Positions 48,954 to 59,071 of a DNA stretch of 64,000 bases are shown piece after piece. This DNA comes from Symbiodinium natans (Eukaryota; Sar; Dinophyceae; Suessiales; Symbiodiniaceae): contig CAJNDS010002146.1 of the NCBI GenBank assembly GCA_905221605.1, positions 914,406 through 978,405 of the forward strand, given 5' to 3'. The notes beneath the pieces are model-generated. The model had not been told where the DNA came from. It ran no database searches and saw only the letters and a program-made list of their open reading frames with translations. The translations under genes were made by a program, and so were the position numbers. The stretch's first letter is position 1. Every line of letters begins with the position of its first letter.

Positions 48954-49065
48954 CTTGGTAGCCCAGTAACCATCCTGCAGCAAGGGTACCCTTTCAGGGG
49001 GTGAGTTTCTCTATAAGGGGACCTTGAACCGAAAAAAGGGAAAAGGGTACCACTGGGCTGCCAAG
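48954..49065. mobile_element. Family C element, reference copy without telomeric insert
   Basis: Ends CTTGGTAGCCCAGT and ACTGGGCTGCCAAG are inverted with one mismatch. Inner AAGGGTACCCTTT / AAAAGGGTACC. 112 bp, no open frame. Confidence 0.85.
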
Positions 49066-49081
49066 CTTTCTGCCTCAACCC

Positions 49082-49168
49082 TGAACCCTAAACCCTAAAC
49101 CCCAAACCCTAAACCCTAAACCCCAAACCCTAAACCCTAAACCCTAAACCCTAAACCCTAAACCCCAT
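49082..49168 (-). repeat. Telomeric array, CCCTAAA/CCCCAAA
   Basis: About 12 units. The order AAACCCTAAACCCCAAACCC is repeated twice. Confidence 0.93.
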
Positions 49169-49303
49169 TCATTCCTTAAAGCCTCAACCCTAGCCACACC
49201 AAGGGGCTCAAGGTCTTCGACCGTTTGCGGCACCAGGGCGTCTCTTTGGACGTCACAGCCGGACCCCCCGAGAGAGTGGGGAAGGCTCCTCAGTCATCTT
49301 TAG

Positions 49304-49450
49304 GGGTTTAGGGTTTGGGGTTTTAGGGTTTTAGGGGTTTTAGGGGTTTTAGGGGTTTTAGGGGTTTTAGGGGTTTTAGGGGTTTTAGGGGTTTTAGGGG
49401 TTTTAGGGGCTTTAGGGGTTTTAGGGGTTTTAGGGGTTTAGGGTTTGGGG
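49304..49450 (+). repeat. TTTTAGGGG nonamer array, about 13 units
   Basis: Pure TTTTAGGGG units from 49328 to 49435 with one CTTTAGGGG, flanked by TTTAGGG. Both the T run and the G run are lengthened in every unit, so one altered unit has been copied many times. Confidence 0.95.
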
Positions 49451-49628
49451 GTTAAGGGTTTAGGGTTTTACGGGTTTAGGGGGTTTCGAGGTTTTAGGGT
49501 TTTAGGCGTTAGGAGGTTCGGGGTTTTAGGGTTCAGGGTGTCGGGCTTCGGGCAGAGCTGTAGGGTAACCCTAGCAGGGCTCGTCCCCTTAGTGAAGGCC
49601 CTTGGTTAAAGAAGAGGGTTTGGGGGTT

Positions 49629-49656
49629 TAGGGTTTAGGGTTTAGGGTTTAGGGCG
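49629..49656 (+). repeat. Short telomeric array, TTTAGGG on plus
   Basis: Four units after TTTGGGGG. Confidence 0.88.
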
Positions 49657-50161
49657 GTTACAAGGTCCATTTTTCACCTGGCTGCTCGTGTGTGTTCTTT
49701 TCAGGGCTGGTGCCCCTCCCTTCTACATGCCATTACCCTTAACGTCTGGGGTGAGAGACTCTGTTCAAGGGGTTGGGGGCTTGGCTTGAGGGTTTTGAGT
49801 TGAAGCTTTATTAACCCTAAACCCTAAACCCTAGTACCCTAAACGCAGTAGTCTAGGGGAAGAAAGGGTCACGTGCTCTTGGTTTAGTTGCTGCTAGGGC
49901 TTGGGCGTTATGAATCGCGAGCAGCTTGCAGCTAGCGGGCGGGGGGGGGGGGTGTCAGGAAATGCCCTATACTTACATACCCGGGCCAAACAAGTCACTA
50001 CCCTAAACCCTACACCCAAAACCCTTAACCCCAAACCCTATTAAGCCTGAGTCGACCGATATTAATGTCCATGGATTCCCTGAACGCTAACCCCAAACTT
50101 GCCTCAATCAGACCAAATGGCTTAGCTCGCTTTGGTGGTCGGGTGGTGCAGGGATTCAGCC

Positions 50162-50290
50162 ACCCTAAACCCTAAACCCTAAACCCTAAGCCCTAAACCC
50201 TAAGCCCTAAGCCCTAAACCCTAAGCCCTAAGCCCTAAACCCTAAGCCCTAAGCCCGAAGCCCTAAACCCTAAGCCCTCAACCCTAACCA
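50162..50290 (-). repeat. Telomeric array, CCCTAAG and CCCTAAA interleaved
   Basis: About 18 units; CCCTAAG doublets alternate with CCCTAAA. The pattern CCCTAAG-CCCTAAG-CCCTAAA repeats three times, giving a 21 bp higher-order unit. Confidence 0.93.
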
Positions 50291-50446
50291 TCGTCCCAGA
50301 CTGAAGGCTTTGACGGGGTTTAGGGTAACCGATATACCCTCAGCTAGCAAAGAAAGAAACCGGGGATTCTTTATTTGCAGCTATCTAGGGTAGGTGAAGT
50401 TGGCTTTGTTGCCCACGAGTGCTCTATCCCCAAAAGGACATATCTG

Positions 50447-50553
50447 TATATCTATATATATATATGTACACATACACTGTCTACACTGTACTCTAACCAA
50501 AAACGAAGTCAAAACCAATTATATATATATATATGTATATATATATATGTATA
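50447..50553. repeat. AT microsatellites in an AT-cored repeat
   Basis: TATATCTATATATATATATG (50445) and two TATATA tracts at 50520-50552, separated by CACTGTCTACACTGTACTC. Confidence 0.85.
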
Positions 50554-50734
50554 TACGGTGGTTGCTTTCTGGCAATCAAGCTTCAAACCCTAAGCCCTAG
50601 GCCTTCAGAAAGAACCCCCCCCCGGTTGCAGGACTGAAAGACTATATTTATCCTACTACTCTTCGACGCACACTACCATGGCACAGTATTTTGCGAAGAT
50701 TTCAGGTTAAACCAAAAAGTTTAGGTGGGGATCC

Positions 50735-50812
50735 CCACTATAGACCCCAAATACTAGGATTCTCTTACAATAAGGACCCCAATAAGGTACCCCGAATTTC
50801 GGAAACCCTCAC
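50735..50812 (-). mobile_element. Family M dispersed repeat, reverse orientation
   Basis: Read on minus: CCGAAATTCGGGGTACC, TTATTGGGGTCC, GAGAATCCTAGTA and TTTGGGGTC, aligned with 13219 on plus. Confidence 0.65.
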
Positions 50813-50864
50813 ATGGTTTCCAAGGACCGGGCTCAGGGATTTGGAGGTCGATGCCGCTAAGCTC

Positions 50865-51019
50865 TACTTGGAGGTTCATGGGACTTCATAACCAATTAGA
50901 ACTGTACTTATAACCCTACTTATAATACCCCTCAAGGGCCTTATAGGGGTTATGCCAAGTATAAGTAGGGTGATAAGCCCAGTTATAAGTGGTTATTAAG
51001 TCCCATGAACCTCCAAGTA
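50865..51019 (+). mobile_element. Family A foldback element, full length
   Basis: Ends TACTTGGAGGTTCATGGG and CCCATGAACCTCCAAGTA. 155 bp, same orientation as 45115. Differences are scattered (for example GACTTCATAACC against GTACTTATTAACC). Confidence 0.92.
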
Positions 51020-52046
51020 CACACGACTCTACATCGCAACTTCGCAAGAGACTGGGACAGTGATATCCGGCTTACACGGAACTATGGGTTCAAGGGTTTA
51101 GGGATGCTTTTTCAGGTTCGGGGGCTAGGGTTCAAGGGCCTAGGATGCAGAGTTGAGCGGATTAGGGCTTCAGGGTGTTCAGAGCTTAGATGATGACTCT
51201 CCGTTGAGCACCAGGGAGCCTGTAAACTCCAACGGAGCGGATTGTCTCTGCGTGGGCAAGGAATACGGGCTGCCCAGCTCCTCGGCTATAAGGTGTTGCA
51301 GCCAGGGCCCTAGGGCTCGTCATTCCTTGGGGTTTAAGCGTGATAAGGGTTTAGGGTTTAGGGTTTAGAGTTTGGGGTTTAGGGGTTAGGGCGCAGGGTT
51401 CCCTAAGCCCAACACCCCCAAGACCCCTAAACCCGAGAACCCCTAAGCCTGAGGCAGCTAGGAGGAGTTCAGGTGCCTCGAGACCAATTTCGGCCTTCGG
51501 GTTTCGGTGTTTAGGGCCTTGGGGAGTTTAAAAGTTGAGGGTCTGGGGTTTGGGGTTCAGGGCATGTATTGTTTGGGAGGGGCCGCCATGAACAATATAA
51601 GGAATCAAGAGACCCCTAGACCCCAGACCCTAAATCTTGAACCCTAACTTGAAACCTTGACTTCAACCCGCCTAAACCCTAAACTCTCAACCTGTACCAC
51701 ACCCTAAATCCTCTACCCTGAACTCTGAGACCTCCAGATTTGAAGGTTTCGTTGGGGATTCACGGGGTCCTTAAGAAGCAGGGTTCTAAGTCCCTACATA
51801 GGGTTGCAAACATTAGCTACTTGGACTTTCATGTGTACCCCAGACCCCAAACCCTAACCCTAAACCGTAAACCCTAAACCCCAAACCCTGAACGCTCCTC
51901 CCTACCCAAGAAGCTGCAAGTAGGGCCTTGAGACCTCCAGGCCCTTGACCCATAAAGACCCCACGCCCTAAACACTCTTCCAAATACGAAACATGGTCTC
52001 AACCTTTAGGGCCCTGAACCCTAAGCCCTAAACCCATCGAGACTAA

Positions 52047-52086
52047 TTGGGGTTTAGGGTTTAGGGTTTAGAGTTTAGGGTTTAGG
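52047..52086 (+). repeat. Short telomeric array, TTTAGGG on plus
   Basis: Five units with one TTTAGAG. Confidence 0.88.
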
Positions 52087-52190
52087 GACCCCAAACCCCA
52101 AACCATCAGCAACGAACCTGAAGAAGGCGGCCTGCTCAGAAGCCGAGACTCCGAAGCGCAGGGCGCCTGCTCTAGGGGTTTAGTTTAGAG

Positions 52191-52330
52191 CTTTGGGCTT
52201 TGGGCTTTGGGCTTTGGGCTTTGGGCTTTGGGCTTTGGGCTTTGGGCTTTGGGCTTTGGACTTTGGGCTTTGGGCTTTGGGCTTTGGGCTTTGGGCTTTG
52301 GGCTTTGGGGTTTAGGGTTTAGGGTTTAGA
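52191..52330 (+). repeat. TTTGGGC variant array, 17 units, then TTTAGGG
   Basis: Pure CTTTGGG units with a single CTTTGGA, 52191-52309, followed by three TTTAGGG. A doubly changed telomeric unit has been amplified. Confidence 0.95.
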
Positions 52331-52439
52331 GGGTTTGTGCCCTGGACCTTTAAGGTTGTAGCTTGGACCTGGTTTCATTCTAGGGGTTCAGGATTTAGGG
52401 CTTTTAGGGTTTAGGGTTTAGGGCTTAGGGCTTAAGGTT

Positions 52440-52545
52440 TTGCCCTTGGGTTTTGTGGAAGCCTTTTAAGATCCTTAAGGCAGCATATGATGGGCCATAT
52501 TAGGAGTGTTACAAGGAGAACCTTCAGGGGTACAACCTTAGGGGT
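52440..52545 (+). mobile_element. Family R dispersed repeat
   Basis: TTGGGTTTTGTGGAAGCC, TTTTAAGATCCTTAAGG, GGGCCATATTAGGAGTG and GGAGAACCTTCAGGGG, in the order seen at 16376. Confidence 0.6.
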
Positions 52546-52861
52546 ACGAGTCCGAGTCTTAATCCCTTTACCTGCTCACGTTCTGGGTCCCTGCTACCCT
52601 GTCGTACCTGGGGGTTTTGGGTTTAGGGTTTAGTTAGGGGGTTAGGGTTGCGGGGTTCAGGGGAGTAGGGGTTAGGCTGTAGGGGTTCAGGGGTTAAGTT
52701 AGGGAATTCTGCTCCCCGCCTCTAAACCCCCACATGCCCCCAGTTCATACGAGTGCTTTTTGATACGCCATGCTGGGGGTTAGGTAATGTCGAAGCCCTG
52801 ATGACCAAGCAGCTCATCATCGGTCTGGCCCCATTGTGGAGCATCACGGGTCATTGTCACG

Positions 52862-52945
52862 GCTTAGGGTTTACGGCTTAGGGTTTAGGGCTAGGGTTGA
52901 GGGTTTAGGGTTTAGGGCTAGGGTTTAAGGTTTCGGGTTTAGGGC
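52862..52945 (+). repeat. Degenerate telomeric array
   Basis: About 11 units, with GGCTTAGGG and GGCTAGGG variants. Confidence 0.85.
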
Positions 52946-53344
52946 AGGTTGGGGTTCTTCTCTAGCACATTCACATTTAGGATCGCCGACCCCCAAGGGT
53001 TGTCTTGAGAGGGCTGTTCCCTAACACCTAGATGCAAAATACCCCGTGAGCCCTCACTATGCTGCAAACACGAGGGGCTCTTAAAACCCTCAACCCTAGA
53101 GACTCCTACGCCTTTCCTTTCAGCAGAATGCACTGTTAGCAGAACTCCAAGAGAGCGAAGAAGTAAGCGGAGACAGCCTGAAACGCTGTTAGGGAATAGA
53201 ACCCCAAACTCTCCAAACCCTAAACCCTAAACGCTAAACCCTAAACCGCGCCCCCGCAAGGCTGCCTGCGCTGCACTGGGTGAGTCCTCAAGCGGCGGCA
53301 CGACCTGCACCCAAACTCCGCTCAGACTTGCTGATTTGTAGTAA

Positions 53345-53402
53345 GGTTTAGGGTTTAGGGTTTAGGGCTTCGGGTTTAGGGTTTCGGGTTTAGGGTTTAT
53401 AT
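53345..53402 (+). repeat. Telomeric array, TTTAGGG on plus
   Basis: About 8 units, two TTTCGGG. The minus strand just to the right (53400-53720) is open for up to 109 codons with ordinary composition but no recognised domain. Confidence 0.9.
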
Positions 53403-53886
53403 AGGGTTTTAGGAATGAGGGATTGAGCACGCTCGAAAAGAGTATTCCTATTTTGGAAACCCCCTTGAGCCTGTTGGGCAGAGAAGGCTTCGTGAGGTGT
53501 GCTATCCAAGCGATGGACGAGTTCAGGTGAGTCACCTTCAAGAGGATTACTAGCACATAAGGCTTTGGCTGAGGGGTTTCTGGGACAAAGTTGGGGCGAA
53601 GTCCATCGCAAACGGGCACGAGAGCAGCGGAATGGAGGGAACGGTGCTACCAGGCGTCTTCGTTGATTCGTGCAAAGAACAAAGCCAGAACGTTTTGAAT
53701 TGAAGGACCGACACCCCAACCTTACAAGATGATTGGAGGGGATCCTGCATGGGACATATGGTCCGTTCCGGAGTTAGGAATTTTGGGGGGACTGCATTGT
53801 AACATCTTAGGGTACTTGCGTGGTCCCCTAATATCGGCCCTTAGAAGGGGACTCCTTATATACCCCTGCTATACCCTATACAACCT

Positions 53887-53945
53887 AGGGTTTAGGGTTT
53901 AGGGTTTAGGGTTTAGGGTTTAGGGTTTAGGGTTTAGGGTTTAGG
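53887..53945 (+). repeat. Telomeric array starting from CCTAGGG
   Basis: CAACCTAGGG is followed by about 8 perfect TTTAGGG units. Confidence 0.94.
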
Positions 53946-54382
53946 GGAGGCAAGAGACCATATTAAGGGCCCATGAAACTACCCGTAGAGTAGCAGGGAA
54001 CGCCAAAAGACTACACAGGGCACCTTTCACACGGTGTACCTTTCGAAAGACACGAACCTCTCTGGGGCAAGAATCTTAACACAAACCATGATGTGTAGAG
54101 TTGTCTCAGTCTAACCCTAAACCCCCTAAACCCTAAACCCTAAGCCCTAAACCCCTTCAAGCATGCCTCACCTCAAGCAGAGAGAGCCACAAACTCGGGT
54201 GCCCTGAGAGAAACCTGTTCACGACAAGGTTCCTCAGAAGAAGACTCTCCAAACCCCAAACCCGAAACCCTTAAAAGGGACCCTGAGATCCCACAAAAAT
54301 AAATGTCTTGGAGACGAAAAGCCAGAAAAGGGCCTAAACCCAACCTGGGGGGTTTTACATATCCTTAACCTAGAGTGCTCCC

Positions 54383-54456
54383 TAAACCCTAAACCCTAAA
54401 CCCTAAACCCTAAACCCTAAACCCTGAACCCTAAACCCTAAACCCTAAACCCTAAG
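54383..54456 (-). repeat. Telomeric array, CCCTAAA on plus
   Basis: About 10 units, one CCCTGAA. Confidence 0.94.
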
Positions 54457-54549
54457 TCAGACCGCCCCAGCACGAAACCCTCAGCCCTAAACCCCTCTGC
54501 AGGGTGAGCTCCCATGTAAACTTCCCATTCAACACCAGAAAAAGAGGCT

Positions 54550-54608
54550 CGGGTTTAGGGTTTAGGGTTTAGGGTTTAGGGTTGAGGGTTGAAGGTTGAG
54601 GGTTTAGG
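54550..54608 (+). repeat. Telomeric array, TTTAGGG then TTGAGGG
   Basis: Five TTTAGGG, then TTGAGGG and TTGAAGG units. Confidence 0.9.
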
Positions 54609-54681
54609 GCTTGAAGAGCCACCTCCACGAGGGACCCGTTGCGGCCGGCGATTCGATAGTATCCTGGGTTGCAAGAAGCCC

Positions 54682-54875
54682 TACTTGGAGGTTCATGGGC
54701 AGTTGCTTCGTTGCTGAGTTCAGAAGCCCCAAAAAAGTGTACACTTTCAGTTCTATAGGGGGTTAGAGTATCCCAAAAAGTGTAAAGTGTACTCACTCAG
54801 CTACTACGGCTTTAAGTAGGGTTGGGTCAGAAATAGAGTTACCAACATAGCCCTGCTTGTAGTTACCCATGACCG
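54682..54875. mobile_element. Family A foldback element interrupted by family B
   Basis: Left TACTTGGAGGTTCATGGGC and right GTAGTTACCCATGAC keep the A arms, including AAGTAGGGTTG and CCCTGCTTG. Family B occupies 54716-54804. The far right terminus is eroded (CGTGCAGG for CTCCAAG). Confidence 0.78.
54716..54804. mobile_element. Family B element nested inside family A
   Basis: GAGTTCAGAAGCCCC, GTGTACACTTTCAGTTC, GTATCCC and AAAGTGTACTCACTCAGC, about 85 percent like 14220 by eye. 89 bp. Confidence 0.82.
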
Positions 54876-54997
54876 TGCAGGCAAGGCCCTGAACCCTAAA
54901 CCCCTACATCAAGTGCTCCAAGCAATTCTCGGCTGGCCAGCAGAAACTAGACTCCTACACAAGATGCGCGCCCAAACCCAATAACAGGCAAAAGTAT

Positions 54998-55050
54998 ACC
55001 CTAAACCCTAAACCCTAAACGTTAAACCCTCAACCCTAAACCCAATACAG
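54998..55050 (-). repeat. Short telomeric array, CCCTAAA on plus
   Basis: About 7 units with CGTTAAA and CCCTCAA. Confidence 0.88.
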
Positions 55051-55204
55051 GGGCCTCTGGTTGGAGACCCGGCCCTGAACCCTAAAGCAGACACAAACCC
55101 TAAATCCCTGTGCCGCCAACCCCCCAAATCCAAAACAAAAACGAAACCGCGAACCCAAAAAAAAAAAACTAAACCCCCTAAACCCGAAACCCCAGACCCG
55201 AAGC

Positions 55205-55375
55205 CTTAAACCTTGCACCCAAAAACCCTAAACCTTAAACCCTAACCTCTAAAACCTAAACCCTAAACCTCCAAACCCCAAACCCCATCTCAAGCAAAGT
55301 GCATACCCTAAACCCTAAACCCTAAACCTTTAAACCCGAAACCCTAAACCTCCAAACCCTAAGCCCTAAATCCAA
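55205..55375 (-). repeat. Degenerate telomeric domain, CCCTAAA-like
   Basis: About 18 mutated units; CCTCCAAACCC occurs three times (55268, 55350 and nearby). Confidence 0.8.
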
Positions 55376-55450
55376 GCAAGGAGCGGAGCCGCCCCTCGCG
55401 TGGCATCTCCAGCAAAGCAAAAGTCGATCCTAGCCAAAGTCACATCAGTC

Positions 55451-55502
55451 TTAGGGTTTAGGGTTTAGGGTTTAGGGTTTAGGGTTTAGGGTTTAGGGTT
55501 TC
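55451..55502 (+). repeat. Interstitial telomeric array, TTTAGGG on plus
   Basis: Seven perfect units ending in TTTCTAACATATG. Confidence 0.94.
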
Positions 55503-55640
55503 TAACATATGTCCAATTTTTGTTTTTTGTTTAAGAAATGAATGTGTTGGTGTATTCTTATGTGAACCAAAATACTCACCAGGTAAAGGGTAGAAGGAGG
55601 GACCCCTAGAAGGGACCCTGGGTCTTATTCCCCTTTTTTG

Positions 55641-55825
55641 GGCCCTATATGTACCTTATATAGTCCCTATATACATATATATGTATATATGCCTCAGTAG
55701 CCCCTTTTTCCCCTATATAGGCCCTATATAGGACCCTTTTTCCCCTATATAGGCCCTATATGTACCTTATATAGTCCCTATATACATATATATGTATATA
55801 TGCCTCAGTAGCCCCTTTTTCCTCC
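55641..55825. repeat. 111 bp tandem repeat, 1.7 copies, AT-palindromic
   Basis: The unit starts GGCCCTATATGTACC at 55641 and again at 55752. Each has CTTATATAGTCCC, TACATATATATGTATATATG and CCTCAGTAGCCCC. Between them CCTATATAGGCCCTATATAGG is a perfect palindromic run. Confidence 0.93.
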
Positions 55826-55915
55826 CCAACTAAGGCCAGTCGGAGCACTTATATGGTTTCAGCGTTTCAGGGTTTAGGGGCTTTAGGGTTGATCACTTCT
55901 CCCTATGTTTACGCC

Positions 55916-56000
55916 TACCCCCCTAATATTAAATTTCCCCCCATACACGAAAAATGGAACTTTAATGGGAGTATTTAAGATTAGGGGGAGGGGGGGGGTT
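55916..56000. mobile_element. X-family inverted-repeat element
   Basis: ACCCCCCTAATATTAAAT and GTATTTAAGATTAGGGGG are inverted, with CCCCCCATACACG inside and a G-run at the right. It resembles the X modules at 19015 and 22807. Confidence 0.7.
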
Positions 56001-56639
56001 CATAATATATACCCCTAAACCCTAAACCCCTACACCCCTAAACCCTAGGTTTTAAGAGTTCTGCACCCGGGATGAATCCATGAGACCACGCTCTTTCGGA
56101 GGCTTCAAGTCTCTTGGCACAGTTTAAAGTGTAAGGTTTGGAGCTTAGGGTTTAGGGTCGGGGGTTTTTCGGGATCAGGGCTTAGGGTTTAGGACACATC
56201 CCTCATTGCTCACCCTCTCAATAAAGAATAGAGTTCTGGCTTAATTTCGAGGCTATCCCAAGGTTCAGGGTATAGGGTTTTGGGTTTAGGGTTTAGGGGT
56301 GCCCTTCCTTGGTTCCAATAGGTTGACAAGCGCTCCTAAACCGCATAAAGTGAATAAGGGTAGCACGGGTGCCCTTTCAGTCCCCAAAGTCTAATACCCG
56401 CGAAAGAGAAATTCCTTCTGCCCAATTCCAGATACTTATGTTTTGGGGGGAGGGTTAGGGTTTGGGGTTTTGGGTTTTGGGTTTAGGGAGGTTCAACAGC
56501 AGGGGGGCAAGCGACTAGAGCTGAGAATGCTCGGAAACAAGAACCAAGCATCGGAGACCTCTGTCGGCTCGCGTTGTGGATTAAGACTTCTCTGATAACT
56601 GTGTTCCAGGGACGGGCGCCAGTTGTAAGATACAGCTCA

Positions 56640-57235
56640 TTGCGGAAGGAGGTTTTGGGCTTAGCTTTGAGGCCTTCGGGTTGTTCTAGACACTATAGTC
56701 ATCCCTACCCCCACGAAATTCGTGTCTCCAGGCTGGGCCTTTAGGGCAAAAACAAGCAGCCGTAGCCCCCAAACTTGTAGGCTGCATTTACAGGTTAAAC
56801 CCCATGCCCTCTAGGCTCTGGATTTCGGGCGTTACTGTCGCATGCCGATTCCTGCGATCCCTTACATTTTCCGCAAACATGTCGGCAGGATCAAGTGACG
56901 CTAAGTCTTTCGAGTCCCCCTTTACTCCAAGTATCTCAACGTGGACTCAAGGTAGTGCTTCAACGGGAAATGGCTCCCAGCGCCGTCCGAGAAGGGGTCA
57001 AACATCTCGTAGCACATCCCTTGCAGTATGGGGGCTTGGGATTTGCGGTGAAGGGCACAGTGTGTTGGGGACTTGAGTGTAAGGTTCAGGGTATCCGGTT
57101 TAGGCTTCAGGGTAGAAACAGCGTGGCTGGCTCGATTCGGTATGGGCGGCTTCCTGCATTCTGGTCTTCTTTTGGGATGCTTTTAGAATGCGACCCTGTC
57201 TCTGTTTGCGTACCCAAAAAGGACCTATTGCTAGA
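56640..57235. other. Complex spacer with plus-strand frames, no named gene
   Basis: Plus is open from 56895 to 57293 (132 codons) and from 56804 to 57076 in another frame (90 codons). The longer frame has ordinary composition (SPPLLQVSQRGLKVVLQREM near its start) but ends in telomeric CCCTAAA. No domain is recognised, and the two overlapping frames argue for chance. Confidence 0.3.
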
Positions 57236-57389
57236 GAACTGGCTGTGTTCTTTCGAAACCCTAAACCCTAAACCTGTAAACCCCACCCATTAACCCCAAG
57301 GTTCTGACCCCACACCGTGACCCCAAGGATTCTGAGAGTCCCCACGATCCAGAGCTTTAGGGTTCAAGCGTTTGGGGTCTAGCCCAGTA

Positions 57390-57475
57390 TAAACCCTGAA
57401 CCCTAAACCCTAAACCCGAAAACCTAAACCCTAAACCCTAAACCCTGAACCCTGAACCCTGAACCCTAAACCAGC
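57390..57475 (-). repeat. Telomeric array, CCCTAAA then CCCTGAA
   Basis: About 11 units, three CCCTGAA together at the right. Confidence 0.9.
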
Positions 57476-58644
57476 TTCCACGGGCCCGGGCAAAGTCTAG
57501 GACTCATGGGGTCGGAATAATTGCTAATAATAGTACTCCCTGACGGTCCACTTGTAGTCATACTAGAATAACCCCCAGATGTATAGGGTTCAGGGTTTAG
57601 GGCTTGGGTCCCCAAAACCCTAGTCAATTATTCAGGGCCCTATATTTTTCCTTTGCGGGCATTGTTGTTGTTCGTTCTTGCCGCTATCTCTTCAGCGCTC
57701 GGGGTGAACCATCCTCGCAGCCAAAGCACGTATGAAGGAGAGCAAGAAAAAGGCGATGACAAAAACCACCGGGACTACCATCCTGCATTCAGAGGGAATT
57801 TAGGGAGTTTAGGGTTTTGAGGGCCTGGATTTGGTCGCTGGCATTGTAGGTCGTCCCCCTAAACCTACAGCCTGATGCTCGGTTTCACCTTCGGCTTCGC
57901 AGCTATAGCACCGGCTTCAGGCATGTCATCTTGGGGTTTAGGGTTGAGGGTTTAGGGTTTGCTGTATCTTGCGGGCTTCATCTGCGCCCCGTTAGGCCCG
58001 TTCGGAGTTTGCAGCATTGCATGTACAGGAGGGCAGCTGCGATTCCAAAGCACAACTGCGCAAAATAAGCCACGGCGCATGCAAAGCGACACGAACCTTG
58101 ATGATGAGTGTGTAGACACTCACACGCTCGTTTGCATGATCCCTAGCCCAGCCCTGAACCCTTAAAATCCTAAACCCCAAACCCCCACAACTCTAAACGC
58201 TCTAAATCCTAATGACAGCCCCAAACCCAGGTTGTAAACCCGGAGAGGAGGCTACAGTACAGTGTGCCGATGTCATGCCACCTAATTGGGGGCCCAATTC
58301 TCCAGCATGGCGCGACATCATCCGAAACCCTAAAGGAAAGAACAGACCCTGTAGGGTTTAGGGTTTGGGGCTTAGGGGTCAGGGCTGAAAATCTCCAACA
58401 ACTTAAAAACCGCAGACTCCCAACACCACACTCCTCCCTTGATGGGGTCTACGTTTAGGTTTAGGGTTTAGGGTTCTTGCTTAAGCGCTGGGCACCCCTT
58501 CGCCCCAAGCTTGAAGCGATCGGATCTGCATTTCGGATGCAGAAGGGTTTACAGGCTTCACAGGGTTCATGGGGTTTCATAGGGTTCACAGGGCTAACCC
58601 TAAACCCTAAAAACCCGTAATTTGGGGTTTATAGGGCAGGTAGG

Positions 58645-58775
58645 GTATATAGGGTTGGGTTACCCTAAACCCTTCCCTAAACCCTAAATCCTAAACCCTA
58701 AACCCTAGGGTCGGGTTACCCTAAACCCTTCCCTAAACCCTAAATCCTAAACCCTAAACCCTAAACCCTAAAGCC
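58645..58775 (-). repeat. 60 bp tandem duplication in telomeric DNA
   Basis: GGGTTACCCTAAACCC, TTCCCTAAACCCTAAATCC and TAAACCCTAAACCC recur at 58655 and 58713. The joint is CCCTAGGGTCGGGTTACCC, so a strand switch was duplicated with the array. Confidence 0.92.
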
Positions 58776-58854
58776 TACATTTTGGGGTTTCTGACTGCGG
58801 CCCAGCATCCATCTATGCACCTGGGAGCCGTCTTTGCTCTCCTGATTCATAGGG

Positions 58855-58904
58855 TTTAGGGTTTAGGGTTTAGGGTTTAGGGTTTAGGGTTTAGGGTTTA
58901 GGGT
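58855..58904 (+). repeat. Interstitial telomeric array, TTTAGGG on plus
   Basis: About 7 perfect units flanked by ATTCATAGG and GTCATAGAG (shared TCATAG). Confidence 0.94.
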
Positions 58905-59016
58905 CATAGAGCAACCGAAAACGGGAAGGCCACAAACCGGGTGTTCAGGGGTTTAGGGGGTTTAGGGTATGTTGGGTTTGTTTTTTTTGGGTTTGTTTTG
59001 GATTTTTTGGGTTTAG

Positions 59017-59018
<2 letters not shown>

Positions 59019-59071
<53 letters not shown>
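59019..59071. repeat. CAG/AGC microsatellite, about 17 units
   Basis: Pure GCA/CAG tract. The poly-Leu (minus) and poly-Ser (plus) frames are repeat products. Confidence 0.95.

Noticed and set aside
57959-58165. 68-codon frame with a hydrophobic start (MLYLAGFICAPLGPFG)
   Set aside because: Starts in TTTAGGG-derived sequence and has no conserved feature; the opposite strand is open over the same stretch.
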